Source: Sphingomonadaceae bacterium PASS1
Lineage (GTDB): Bacteria; Pseudomonadota; Alphaproteobacteria; Sphingomonadales; Sphingomonadaceae
Length of the DNA stretch: 64,000 nt
Assembly (NCBI GenBank): GCA_002255985.1
Contig: NKIR01000002.1
Location: 62,001 to 126,000, forward strand
Direction of reading: 5' to 3'
Shown: piece after piece, positions 52,842 to 60,987 of the stretch
Layout of the letters: the number at the start of each line of letters is the position of its first letter
Numbering within the stretch: position 1 is the stretch's first letter
The notes under the pieces: generated by a model
What the model was told of the DNA's origin: nothing
Database searches by the model: none
What the model saw: the letters and a program-made list of their open reading frames with translations, nothing else
Position numbers and translations under genes: made by a program

Positions 52842-53948
52842 ATGAGTACGGTTGGAAAACAGGTTTTCACGACTTTAGAATCGGATGGCACACTGACGGT
52901 TGAAGTCACCGAAACGACCTTCCCCGAACCAAAGGGCGCGCAAGTACTGGTGCGGATGGAAGCCGCGCCGATCAATCCTTCTGATCTGGCGCTGCTGTTC
53001 AGCGCGGCCGATCTGCAAAACGCGCACTATTCGCCGGGAAAGATCGTCGCAAACATGCCCGAACCTTTCCTCAGCGGTTCCAAGGGCCGGCACGGTCAAC
53101 GTATGCCTGTGGGTAATGAAGGTGCGGGCACCGTGGTTGCCGCCGGGGACAATCCTGCCGCGCAGGCGCTGGTTGGCCAGCGAGTTGCCTGCGTTCCTGG
53201 AAATGCGTTCAGTCAATATTCCATTGCCGAAGCGGGCATGTGCCTGCCGCTGGGCGATATTTCATCTGAAGATGGCGCTTCCGCCTTCGTCAATCCGATG
53301 ACTGCACTGGGCTTTGTCGAAACCGCAAAGATGGAAGGCCATAAGGCTATCCTGCATTTTGCCGCGGCATCGAACTTAGGCCAGATGCTTAATCGTATCT
53401 GTCTGGAAGACGGGATCGCGCTGGTCAATGTAGTGCGCAAGCAGGAGCAGGTTGAATTGCTAAAAGGCCTCGGCGCGAAGCATATCGTGAATACGTCAGA
53501 CGATGATTTCATGGCGCAATTGCGCAGCGCGATCGACGAAACGGGCGCTTACATCGGCTTCGATCCGATCGGCGGCGGTACCTCTGTTGATACGGCGTTC
53601 AAGGCAATGGAACAGGTTGCGGTTGGCAAGATGAAGGAATTCAGCCGTTACGGGTCGGATCAGGCGAAGAAGATGTATATCTATGGCCGCTTGGACGTCA
53701 GCCCCACGATCCTGACTCCGTCCTATGGCTTCGGCTTCACCCTGTCGGGATGGCTGCTGTTCCCGTTCTTGCAACAGGCGGGGATGGAGACCACTGCACG
53801 GATGCGGAAGCGAGTGTTAGACAATCTGACCTCCACCTTCGCAAGCCATTACAAGCAGAGGGTTACGCTGGAACAGATGCTCGAAAAAGACTCCGCCATC
53901 GATTATCGCGCTATGCGCACAGGCGAGAAATATCTCGTTACGCCTTAG
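52842..53948 (+). CDS. Medium-chain dehydrogenase/reductase (quinone or alcohol oxidoreductase type)
   Basis: The protein (368 residues from the ATG at 52842) has the GroES-like N-domain (GAQVLVRMEAAPINPSDLALL, MPVGNEGAGTVVAAG) and a Rossmann C-domain (ILHFAAASNLGQMLNRI; IVNTSDDDF). The usual GxGxxG becomes AAASNLG. The catalytic zinc ligands are absent, which places it with quinone reductase or crotonyl-type members using NADPH. AGGAGAAG lies eight bases upstream. The GFA gene precedes it by 109 bases; both may deal with reactive carbonyls. Confidence 0.85.
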   Translation: MSTVGKQVFTTLESDGTLTVEVTETTFPEPKGAQVLVRMEAAPINPSDLALLFSAADLQNAHYSPGKIVANMPEPFLSGSKGRHGQRMPVGNEGAGTVVAAGDNPAAQALVGQRVACVPGNAFSQYSIAEAGMCLPLGDISSEDGASAFVNPMTALGFVETAKMEGHKAILHFAAASNLGQMLNRICLEDGIALVNVVRKQEQVELLKGLGAKHIVNTSDDDFMAQLRSAIDETGAYIGFDPIGGGTSVDTAFKAMEQVAVGKMKEFSRYGSDQAKKMYIYGRLDVSPTILTPSYGFGFTLSGWLLFPFLQQAGMETTARMRKRVLDNLTSTFASHYKQRVTLEQMLEKDSAIDYRAMRTGEKYLVTP

Positions 53949-53992
53949 GCATCCGCGATCTCTGAACCGCTTGGATGCCTTTCAAACACTGC

Positions 53993-54031
53993 CTGCTGGC
54001 GAAGGGAATCAGTGATCCCGTTCGCCAGCAG
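53993..54031. terminator. Long stem-loop after the dehydrogenase gene
   Basis: CTGCTGGCGAA (53993-54003) pairs with TTCGCCAGCAG (54021-54031), with inner GGGA/TCCC. No T-run on either strand; it may terminate by Rho or be a remnant of a mobile element end. Confidence 0.5.
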
Positions 54032-54096
54032 TAATTGGTGTGGTCAAAGCAAATGCACTTGATTGAAAAGTGGGCCGACAAGGGTAGGACTTGGCC

Positions 54097-54240
54097 GTGC
54101 CCAAACCTCGCACACCCGACAGACCGTTTCGCTATTTTAACTCGTTACCTGAGACCATCCGCATGGTCGCTATGCCCGCGCGCCCTTAAGCATGCGGAAC
54201 CCGGAGGACCTGCTGTTCGAACGCGGGATCGATACCTGAG
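54097..54240 (+). pseudogene. Relic of an IS6-family transposase (N-terminal part, broken)
   Basis: From GTG at 54097 the frame reads PKPRTPDRPFRYFNSLPETI then RMVAM, the typical N-terminus of IS6/IS26-type transposases. It breaks at an in-frame TAA, and MRNPEDLLFERGIDT in another frame resumes the family pattern up to a TGA at 54238-54240. About 20 codons between the two parts are missing and the catalytic DDE domain is absent. Confidence 0.7.
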
Positions 54241-54275
54241 TGGCAGCTTAGGGCCTTAACAAGCGAAAACCAGTC

Positions 54276-54302
54276 AGTCCGCTCCAGGCCCAAACGCTGC
54301 CC
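54276..54302. repeat. TGTCCGC-type dispersed repeat, weak copy
   Basis: GTCCGCTCCAGGCCCAAACG resembles the half-element of the other copies. Divergent, so assignment is tentative. Confidence 0.35.
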
Positions 54303-54355
54303 TTCAGCAACAGGTATATTCTTCTCGCGGCCATTCTGGCCAAAGGAGAAGTGTA

Positions 54356-54988
54356 ATGGGTATTTCTAATCTCGACCCTGGAGCGCATGAGCTTAGACCT
54401 TGGAATGCTGGAAGTTTGGTGGGTGCCAAGCGGCCACTCAAGCCACGCGACGTATGGGCAATTCGTTTCTTTCTAGATGAACATCGACGAATGCGCGATC
54501 GAGCGCTTTTCGATCTAGCGATCGACAGTAAGTTGCGAGGTTGCGACGTCATAAAGTTAAAGATTGGTGATGTTGTGAGTGGTGGCAGTATCCGAAACCG
54601 CGCAACTGTCGTTCAACAAAAGACCAAGCGACCTGTGCAATTTGAATTGATGGCAGATTGCCGCAAGAGCCTTCTTGCTTGGCTTGAAAGGCGCGGCGGG
54701 TCCTTAGACGACTTTGTTTTTCCAAGTCGCGTTAACCGCGCCGGGCACCTCAGCACTCGGCAATACGCTCGTCTAGTAGACGAATGGGTGTCTGCGGTCG
54801 GACTGAACACGAGAGAGTTCGGTACGCATTCACTGCGTCGGACGAAGGCTTCGTTGATTTACAAAGCCACCGGCAACCTGCGTGCTGTGCAAATATTGTT
54901 GGGGCATAGCAAAATAGAGAACACGATCCGCTACCTTGGAGTGGACATTGACGACGCTCTCACCTTGGCTGAACGAACGGAAATATGA
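54356..54988 (+). CDS. Minimal tyrosine recombinase (phage-integrase catalytic domain only)
   Basis: The 210-residue protein carries the complete catalytic set: Arg61 (SKLRGCD), Lys at 89-91 (QKTKRP), His158-x-x-Arg161 (GTHSLRR), His184 (LLGHSKI) and Tyr193 (IRYLGV). The N-terminal SAM-like core-binding domain of normal integrases is missing; only about 30 residues precede the catalytic domain. Such small FimB-like enzymes can invert or excise DNA. AAAGGAG precedes the ATG. It is alone, next to a transposase relic. Confidence 0.88.
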   Translation: MGISNLDPGAHELRPWNAGSLVGAKRPLKPRDVWAIRFFLDEHRRMRDRALFDLAIDSKLRGCDVIKLKIGDVVSGGSIRNRATVVQQKTKRPVQFELMADCRKSLLAWLERRGGSLDDFVFPSRVNRAGHLSTRQYARLVDEWVSAVGLNTREFGTHSLRRTKASLIYKATGNLRAVQILLGHSKIENTIRYLGVDIDDALTLAERTEI

Positions 54989-55068
54989 ATGGCTGGCCCC
55001 TCGCGTACTTTGAGGGGCCGGCGTCGCCAGCAAAGCGCGTGGCTGAAACTGGGCCGGTAGCAGACAGT

Positions 55069-55131
55069 CGGCTCTTGGCTAACATTCCCGCAAAACCGGT
55101 CGGTCTGCTCTCGACCCAATTGCGGACATTC
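55069..55131. repeat. TGTCCGC-type dispersed repeat, copy 4
   Basis: GTCTGCTCTCGACCCAATTG then CGGACATTC, preceded by a CAGTCGGCTC half. It closely matches the right part of copy 5. Confidence 0.6.
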
Positions 55132-55213
55132 TCAAGCTGCTGCTTACCCCCCTCAGGGATGGGGTGTTATGCAACTTTTTTATTTGCTAGCATTGGGCAT
55201 GCGTCGTGAAATA

Positions 55214-56593
55214 ATGAAAGCCCAGATAGCGGCGCTAATGAAAATGTGCATGATTTTATTCGGCCTTTTTTTGGTCGTGGCCTGCAATTCACAAAGCAGC
55301 TTTCCAGACGTCCAAAGCGACAAACTTTTGATCAGCTTGCAACGGACCGCCTGCTACGGGTCATGCCCAGACTATAAAGTTACGATCGATGGACAGGGTA
55401 ACGTCGTTTTCACAACTCGTCCGCCGTTAGATGGTGGCGATAGCGCAGTCCACCGCGAGTTTTCAATTTCAACAGGCGTTCGCGTTTCTGGAACTTACCG
55501 GACGGTCGTAAGCAAGGCTGATGTCGTAACCCTATTGCAAAAGTTTAAGGCCGCAGATTTCTTTTCATTAAAGGATGAATACAGCGCCGCCGTAACTGAT
55601 AACCCAACCTACATCCTGTCAATAGACACTGGCAATGGCCGCAAGACTGTAGTGGATTATGTTGGCAAAGAAGCAGGCATGCCCGCAGTTGTGACTACCC
55701 TGCAAGAAGCGGTAGACAGAGTGGCGGGCACTGAACGGTGGATCAACGGACTGCCGAGCGTAATTCCAATTCTAAAGGCGGCAAACGCGGATTTTCACGG
55801 CATTATTGGCCTTGAACTGATGGACGCAGCTGCCGAGCGTGGTGACCTGGCTACGTTGCGAAAGTTGAAAACGATGGGTGCGCCTCTTTTTGGCGACGGA
55901 CCCACGCCCTTGAACTCTGCAATCTATGAAAAGCAAAATGCGGTAGTGGATTGGTTGATTGATAATGGAGCTCTGGATCAAAAGGGGGCGTATGAACAAG
56001 CTCTACAAACGAGCGTTTCTAAACGTAACCATACGGCATTCGATGCCGTGCTTCAGGCAAGGGTACAGAACGGAATATCCAAAAATCTAGCGACCAAACT
56101 GTTGCAGAGCGCCGCTGGCAATGCTGATCTGAAAATTGTGAACCTCATGCTGGCAAATGGTGCAAATTCCAACGGTGACAAAGGCGCGCCAGGATTACCA
56201 GACCCCCCGCTTTTTGACGCAGCAAATGGCATTCGGTCGGACGAACAGGGCTCTTCAATGGAAGAACGCCGACAGGTTGTCCGTCGTCTGCTCGATGCTG
56301 GTGCAGACATTAAATATTGTTTGAATAATTATTGTAGTAGCGTGCTTTGGGGCGTCAGTGACCGCGAAATTGCCAAAATGCTTTTGAATGCTGGAGCCGA
56401 CCCAAATTTTCGAGACAGTGACGGCGAACATATCCTGTTCAATGTTTCTGACGAACAAGTTGCTCTGCTTCTTATCCAATCGGGTGCCGATCTTAAAGCG
56501 ATCCGCCCTGCTGACGGAATGACTTTGCGAGAGTGGGCCAAATATGAAAAATGGCCTGCCGTAATTGACATGTTGACCAAACGAGGGCTTTGA
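55214..56593 (+). CDS. DUF6438 and ankyrin-repeat lipoprotein
   Basis: A lipoprotein signal (MILFGLFLVVACN) leads to a DUF6438-like domain (LISLQRTACYGSCPDYKVTI, where the CxxxC is conserved) at about residues 35-150, then at least six ankyrin-type repeats (for example GDLATLRKLKTMGAPL, VVRRLLDAGADIKY, EIAKMLLNAGADPNFRD, QVALLLIQSGADL). The protein should be tethered to a membrane and bind protein partners. The frame opens earlier (ATG at 55169 and 55199), but the start at 55214 gives a normal-length signal peptide. Confidence 0.8.
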   Translation: MKAQIAALMKMCMILFGLFLVVACNSQSSFPDVQSDKLLISLQRTACYGSCPDYKVTIDGQGNVVFTTRPPLDGGDSAVHREFSISTGVRVSGTYRTVVSKADVVTLLQKFKAADFFSLKDEYSAAVTDNPTYILSIDTGNGRKTVVDYVGKEAGMPAVVTTLQEAVDRVAGTERWINGLPSVIPILKAANADFHGIIGLELMDAAAERGDLATLRKLKTMGAPLFGDGPTPLNSAIYEKQNAVVDWLIDNGALDQKGAYEQALQTSVSKRNHTAFDAVLQARVQNGISKNLATKLLQSAAGNADLKIVNLMLANGANSNGDKGAPGLPDPPLFDAANGIRSDEQGSSMEERRQVVRRLLDAGADIKYCLNNYCSSVLWGVSDREIAKMLLNAGADPNFRDSDGEHILFNVSDEQVALLLIQSGADLKAIRPADGMTLREWAKYEKWPAVIDMLTKRGL

Positions 56594-56660
56594 GGGTGCT
56601 GCAAGTTGAAGTCGCGCGGGTTCAACGAACTTGAGCAATATGCCCGAGAATATCATCCGG

Positions 56661-56728
56661 GACGTCCGCTTTCCGCAACAATGTCGCTATACCGGACGGT
56701 CAGGACACGACCCAATTGCGGACATCGG
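56661..56728. repeat. TGTCCGC-type dispersed repeat, copy 5
   Basis: Begins GACGTCCGCTTTCCGCAACA and ends GACCCAATTGCGGACATC, so both ends are present as inverted half-elements. It is the most complete copy in the window. Confidence 0.65.
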
Positions 56729-56785
56729 ACATCAATGGCATTGAGCTAATACTGCAAATATACCTGAGTTGAGAGAAGCTGAGTT

Positions 56786-57700
56786 ATGGCCCCGTCACCT
56801 ATGTTATTCGGCCTAAAACGGCGCTTAAAACTTGGAGGAGGCATAGATCAGGTTGGTGCCTACGGCGTCTTCACAACAATTTATGATGAAATAGTCGAAG
56901 CAGCTGACCTCAAGCATGTTCTTCCGAAACTATCCCTCTGGAACGAACGCCAATTTGCAGCTGCCGTTGAACAGTTCGATAAATCGTTTTTGGCAGAACG
57001 CATCGAGATCGCAGTATCTGGCACGACGCTGCTAAGGTATCTTGAATCACATCTTACCGCCGAAGAACGTGCGCAAACCGTTGTCTCATTCCTCATCGAC
57101 CATTCAGGCTCAATGAAGGGGATGCGGATGTTATCGGCCTTGCTGGCAGTTGAATGTGCTGTTGATTGCTTGACCCAAGTCCAGATGGCTACAGAGGTGC
57201 TTGGATTTACAACGGCAAGTTGGAAAGGTGGAAAGTCACGAAACGCGTGGCGATGGGCCGGACGGCCAGCGAATCCAGGTCGTCTATGCGATTTACGGCA
57301 CATCGTATATAGTTCGGCCAATCAGGCAAGGCTCCCATGGCATCTGCGAATGGCACTGCGCCCTGACATACTCCATGAAAACATTGATGGAGAGGCACTT
57401 GCTTGGGCAGCGGCGCGGTTGGACAAGAAGGTATGGAAACGCCGTGTCATTTGCATGATTTCAGACGGAGCGCCAATCGACGACTCAACGTTACTCGCTA
57501 ACACTGATCGAAACCTGCTACCACGGCACTTACTGGATACGCAAAGACGTTTAGCGGAAGATGACTTTGATCTCGCTACGCTTCTGATCGGTGGAGAAAA
57601 TGTTCCTGAGCCTTTGCTGTTTGAGCGAGCCGCTGAGCCTTTAGGCGCCGCGCTAAAGCTAATACAATTGCTTCGACAAGTGTTTGGCGACGTAAGCTAA
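56786..57700 (+). CDS. Stand-alone CobT-like VWA domain protein
   Basis: The 304-residue protein aligns by eye with the C-terminal half of cobaltochelatase subunit CobT: YGVFTTIYDEIVEAADL, the MIDAS motif DHSGS (Asp105, Ser107, Ser109), EVLGFTTASWKGGKSRNAW, GRPANPGRLCDLRHIVY, NIDGEALAWAAARL and MISDGAPIDDSTL. The long acidic middle of true CobT is missing. No cobN, cobS or other cobalamin gene is nearby. It may be a repurposed metal-ion-dependent adhesion domain that works with an unlinked AAA+ partner. The base composition is lower in GC than the core genes. Confidence 0.85.
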   Translation: MAPSPMLFGLKRRLKLGGGIDQVGAYGVFTTIYDEIVEAADLKHVLPKLSLWNERQFAAAVEQFDKSFLAERIEIAVSGTTLLRYLESHLTAEERAQTVVSFLIDHSGSMKGMRMLSALLAVECAVDCLTQVQMATEVLGFTTASWKGGKSRNAWRWAGRPANPGRLCDLRHIVYSSANQARLPWHLRMALRPDILHENIDGEALAWAAARLDKKVWKRRVICMISDGAPIDDSTLLANTDRNLLPRHLLDTQRRLAEDDFDLATLLIGGENVPEPLLFERAAEPLGAALKLIQLLRQVFGDVS

Positions 57701-57770
57701 TGAGGACGGCGCCCGCCATGTGGCGGTACCAAAACTTATTGTCGGGTTCCCACAATAAACACGTCAGCAC

Positions 57771-57805
57771 GGTCGGACAGCAAACGACAACATTGGGGAC
57801 GTTGG
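57771..57805. repeat. TGTCCGC-type dispersed repeat, copy 6 (partial)
   Basis: GGTCGGACAGCAAACGACAA then CATTGGGGACG, the inverted orientation of the half-element. Confidence 0.5.
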
Positions 57806-57860
57806 CGAGACCGAAATAATCAATCTGTTGCTTTTGATCTGCCCCATATATGGTTAGCGA

Positions 57861-58331
57861 ATGGGAACTAGATTTCTGTTCGGTTTGTTGACGCTCAGCG
57901 TTGCAGTTTGTGGTTGCGACGGAAACTCATTTAAACACGCCGAGCAAAGTCGTGCTGACTTGGAAGGCGGCGCCGACAGCGGAACAATTTTTGCGCTAAC
58001 ACCAGAAGCGCGAAAGGCACTCGAGCATGCTGCTAATCAGGGAGATAGCGAAGCGGCTTTCAAGATTGCTATGCATTACGGGATAGCTGGAGGTGATCGT
58101 GGAATTGCGGGCGACCAAAAAAACAGCATCGAAGAGGAGCGATGGTTGAAACGATCTGCCGAGCTCGGGAATGAAACGGCTGAGCTGAACTGGGCAGTTA
58201 AGCTGGGACCTCGTAACTGTGCTCTGGCCCGAAAAACTTTGGAAGGTCTCGTTAAAGACAGCGCAGATAAGGCCATACTCGAAGGCGCTCAGTCATGGTT
58301 AGAAAACAGCTCTCTTTGCGACAGAAACTGA
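57861..58331 (+). CDS. Small lipoprotein with Sel1-like repeats
   Basis: The 156-residue product has a lipobox (AVCGC) and a middle with ALEHAANQGDSEAAFKIAMHYGI and EERWLKRSAELGNETAELNWAVKL, the alternating helix pattern of Sel1-like TPR repeats. It ends with two cysteines. Such proteins are usually periplasmic adaptors; no partner can be named. Confidence 0.75.
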   Translation: MGTRFLFGLLTLSVAVCGCDGNSFKHAEQSRADLEGGADSGTIFALTPEARKALEHAANQGDSEAAFKIAMHYGIAGGDRGIAGDQKNSIEEERWLKRSAELGNETAELNWAVKLGPRNCALARKTLEGLVKDSADKAILEGAQSWLENSSLCDRN

Positions 58332-58339
58332 CGAAACAA

Positions 58340-58437
58340 AGTCCGCTAACCAAAGCAAAGCGGCTAAACCGGACTGTCGGCAAACGACCCACTTGCTGAA
58401 ATTCACCGCAGCCCATTTGGCTACAAAAGCGGACATT
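58340..58437. repeat. TGTCCGC-type dispersed repeat, copy 7
   Basis: Starts AGTCCGCTAACC, has GACTGTCGGCAAACGACCCA in the middle and ends CTACAAAAGCGGACATTC; three half-elements in about 100 bases. Confidence 0.6.
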
Positions 58438-58563
58438 CATAAGACGATACTAATGGTCTCAACTATAAATCAAGACGACAAGATTGTGCCCGTTGCATTT
58501 GCAAGGGCATCTTTTATGGCACCGATCACGTAGAAAAGAAGCTGTGATGTTGAACAGCATCTG

Positions 58564-60666
58564 TTGAACAAAGTTCAAAGGTCCCGCCGTATGCTCTTCA
58601 ATTTGTTTGCCGGTCTGTTTGCTATCACGCTTTTCACCTCCGCATCCTTTGCATCCACCTCGCCTCCTGCCGATCAAATGTCACCAGAGGCGGCCGGAGA
58701 ATTAGGTAAAGTATCCATTGTTGTTACCGGGCGTGCCACCGACCTGATCGGTAGTGCGACTGCGGCGTCTGAAGGCATAGTCGGTAAGGTCGACTTAGAT
58801 GACCGTCCGATTCAACGCATTGCCGAGTTGCTTGAGGTAATCCCTGGCTTCATCGCCACGCAACATTCCGGCGGAGGCAAAGCAAACCAATATTTCCTGC
58901 GGGGTTTTAACCTTGACCACGGAACGGATTTTGCAGCGTTCCACGACGGCGTGCCTGTTAACATGCGCACGCATGGACACGGGCAAGGCTATTTGGATTT
59001 GAGCTTCGTTATCCCCGAACTTGTCGAGAGCGTGAGCTTTGCAAAGGGTCCGTATCGTGCCGAGAACGGAGATTTTGCGACAGCAGGCGCAGCACGTTTT
59101 AAAACCGTGGACACGTTGGATGCGCCATTTGCAAAGGCCGAGATCGGGGCGGGTGACTACAACCGGTTCGTTGCGGCTGGTTCAACCAAGCTTGCCGCGG
59201 GTGATGTTCTGCTAGGAGTTGAAGCGCGCTATGATGATGGACCTTATGATCTATCACAGAAGGTCAGGCTGTTCAGTGGCTTTGCGAAATGGACGGGACC
59301 GCTAGGTGGCGGGACGCTGCGCGCCAGTGCTACTGGTTATCGCGTTGACTTCCGGTCATCCGAACAGATTCCATTGAGGGCGATTGAAAGCGGTCGGATT
59401 GGTCGCTTTGGATTTTTCGATGACGATCTCGGCGGCGAAACGACGCGGATCGGTGCTGTGCTAAACTGGACCGACAATTCACCGGCGCCGCTCAATCTTT
59501 TGGCTTACGCGCATCATTATGATTTCCGTCTTACATCCAACTTTACTTACTTTCTCGACAACCCGGTTGATGGCGACGAGTTCGAGCAACGCGATAGGCG
59601 AACGGTTGTAGGCGGCCGCATCGACAAGCGCTTTGACGCCGATGTGGTTGTGCCAATTGAAGTGCTGGTAGGCGCTGAGGGCCGCTATGATTTTGTGGAC
59701 AGGGTTGGCCTATATCGGACTGCATCACGGCAAGTATTGTCGACGGTGCGCGAAGATGAGGTCAACGAGCGCTCAGCTGCTATGTTCGCGGAAGTCACAG
59801 TCCGACCGATGTCCGAATTACGGGCTATGCTTGGAGCACGCGTTGATGCTTACCGCTTTGACGTCGATGCAGACCTTGCCGCAAATTCGGGAGAGGATAG
59901 CGCCGCGATTTTCAGTCCCAAAGCGTCAATCGCTTATACTCCGTTTGAACAAATCGAATTTTACGCCAATTATGGGCGAGGGTTTCATTCGAATGATGCG
60001 CGCGGGACCAGCATCAACATCGATCCCAACACCGGCGGCGGGGCTGACAGGGTGGATGCCCTTGTCGCGGGAACGGGTTATGAAGGCGGTGTCCGCGCAC
60101 GCCCACTACCCGGATTGACACTGACCGGGACATATTGGTGGCTTGATCTCGCCTCCGAGCTTTTGTTCATTGGGGATGGCGGAACGACCGAAGCGCAAGG
60201 GCCGTCCAAGCGTCGAGGCTTCGAACTGGGTGCATTTTATCAACCTGCTCCATGGCTCACAATTGATACTGAATATACCAAATCCCGAGGACGCCTTAGT
60301 GATCTACCCGATGCTGGGAACTGGATACCGGGCGCAATCGAAGAGGTTATCGCTGGTGGCTTTGTCGCCAAGTATAAGCAAGCATCGCTGACAATGCGGT
60401 TGCGCCATTTTGGCAGTTACAGTCTGATAGAAGATAACAGTGTTCGCGCCGACCCACTGACGATCATAAATGCGCGAGCCAAGTATCAGATCGGAAGTGT
60501 CGAGCTGGCTGCCGATTTGCTGAATGTGTTTGACGCAAAAGACAATGAAATCGAATATTTCTATGCGTCGCGCCTCCCCGGTGAACCGGCCGGAGGGATC
60601 GAAGATCGGCACGTGCGCCCCATAGAACCACGACAGTTGCGAGTGTCGGCAAAAGTTACTTTCTGA
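58564..60666 (+). CDS. TonB-dependent outer-membrane receptor
   Basis: The 700-residue protein has a signal peptide, a plug domain (IQRIAELLEVIPGFIATQHSG, ANQYFLRGFNLDHGTDFAAF, VESVSFAKGPY) and a barrel ending with RQLRVSAKVTF, whose final aromatic residue is typical. The substrate cannot be told; the HGHGQGYLDL stretch near the plug is histidine-rich and recurs in metal- or vitamin-type receptors. The start is TTG at 58564, which gives a charged n-region (KVQRSRR); an ATG at 58591 would lack it. No inner-membrane transporter lies next to it. Confidence 0.88.
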   Translation: MNKVQRSRRMLFNLFAGLFAITLFTSASFASTSPPADQMSPEAAGELGKVSIVVTGRATDLIGSATAASEGIVGKVDLDDRPIQRIAELLEVIPGFIATQHSGGGKANQYFLRGFNLDHGTDFAAFHDGVPVNMRTHGHGQGYLDLSFVIPELVESVSFAKGPYRAENGDFATAGAARFKTVDTLDAPFAKAEIGAGDYNRFVAAGSTKLAAGDVLLGVEARYDDGPYDLSQKVRLFSGFAKWTGPLGGGTLRASATGYRVDFRSSEQIPLRAIESGRIGRFGFFDDDLGGETTRIGAVLNWTDNSPAPLNLLAYAHHYDFRLTSNFTYFLDNPVDGDEFEQRDRRTVVGGRIDKRFDADVVVPIEVLVGAEGRYDFVDRVGLYRTASRQVLSTVREDEVNERSAAMFAEVTVRPMSELRAMLGARVDAYRFDVDADLAANSGEDSAAIFSPKASIAYTPFEQIEFYANYGRGFHSNDARGTSINIDPNTGGGADRVDALVAGTGYEGGVRARPLPGLTLTGTYWWLDLASELLFIGDGGTTEAQGPSKRRGFELGAFYQPAPWLTIDTEYTKSRGRLSDLPDAGNWIPGAIEEVIAGGFVAKYKQASLTMRLRHFGSYSLIEDNSVRADPLTIINARAKYQIGSVELAADLLNVFDAKDNEIEYFYASRLPGEPAGGIEDRHVRPIEPRQLRVSAKVTF

Positions 60667-60987
60667 ATATCCCCCTCTGCTTAGGAATCTATTGCAGTTA
60701 AAGACTTTTGGGAGAGACTGGCTATCGACCTTAAAGGGTGAAATATGAACGCGCAGCTCTTGTTAACAAAACCGTCTAAACGGCGGATATCTGGTTTTAT
60801 TGGCTGAAAGCGGCCTATCCGCTTCCCACCCAAAATCGGACCTTGGGAAGCGACCGCGAGACACTCATCAACGGACGGGCAGCTTTGGAGGGCGAGCTAC
60901 CAAAAGCAGCCTGTCAGCAAATGGGCGCAAAGCTGCCGTTACGGTCCACAAAAAGTTTGCCGTGTTGGCTGCACGGGGTTGATGTTG
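60667..60987. other. Gene-free stretch before the phage module
   Basis: No gene is visible. It holds repeat copy 8 (60814-60842) and short inverted repeats such as CCGTCTAAACGG. The composition changes at its right end, where the terminase gene begins. Confidence 0.5.
60814..60842. repeat. TGTCCGC-type dispersed repeat, copy 8
   Basis: CTATCCGCTTCCCACCCAAA then ATCGGACC; the same half-element as in copies 1 and 3. Confidence 0.5.

Larger units (their letters stand above)
53949..54355. other. Gene-free stretch with a transposase relic
   Basis: Between the dehydrogenase and the tyrosine recombinase there is only the stem-loop at 53993, the IS6-type relic (54097-54240) and a weak TGTCCGC-type repeat (54276-54302). 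Confidence 0.6.

Noticed and set aside
54035-54259. 74-residue plus-strand open frame
   Set aside because: It lies in a different frame from the clear IS6 transposase relic, which explains the sequence better.
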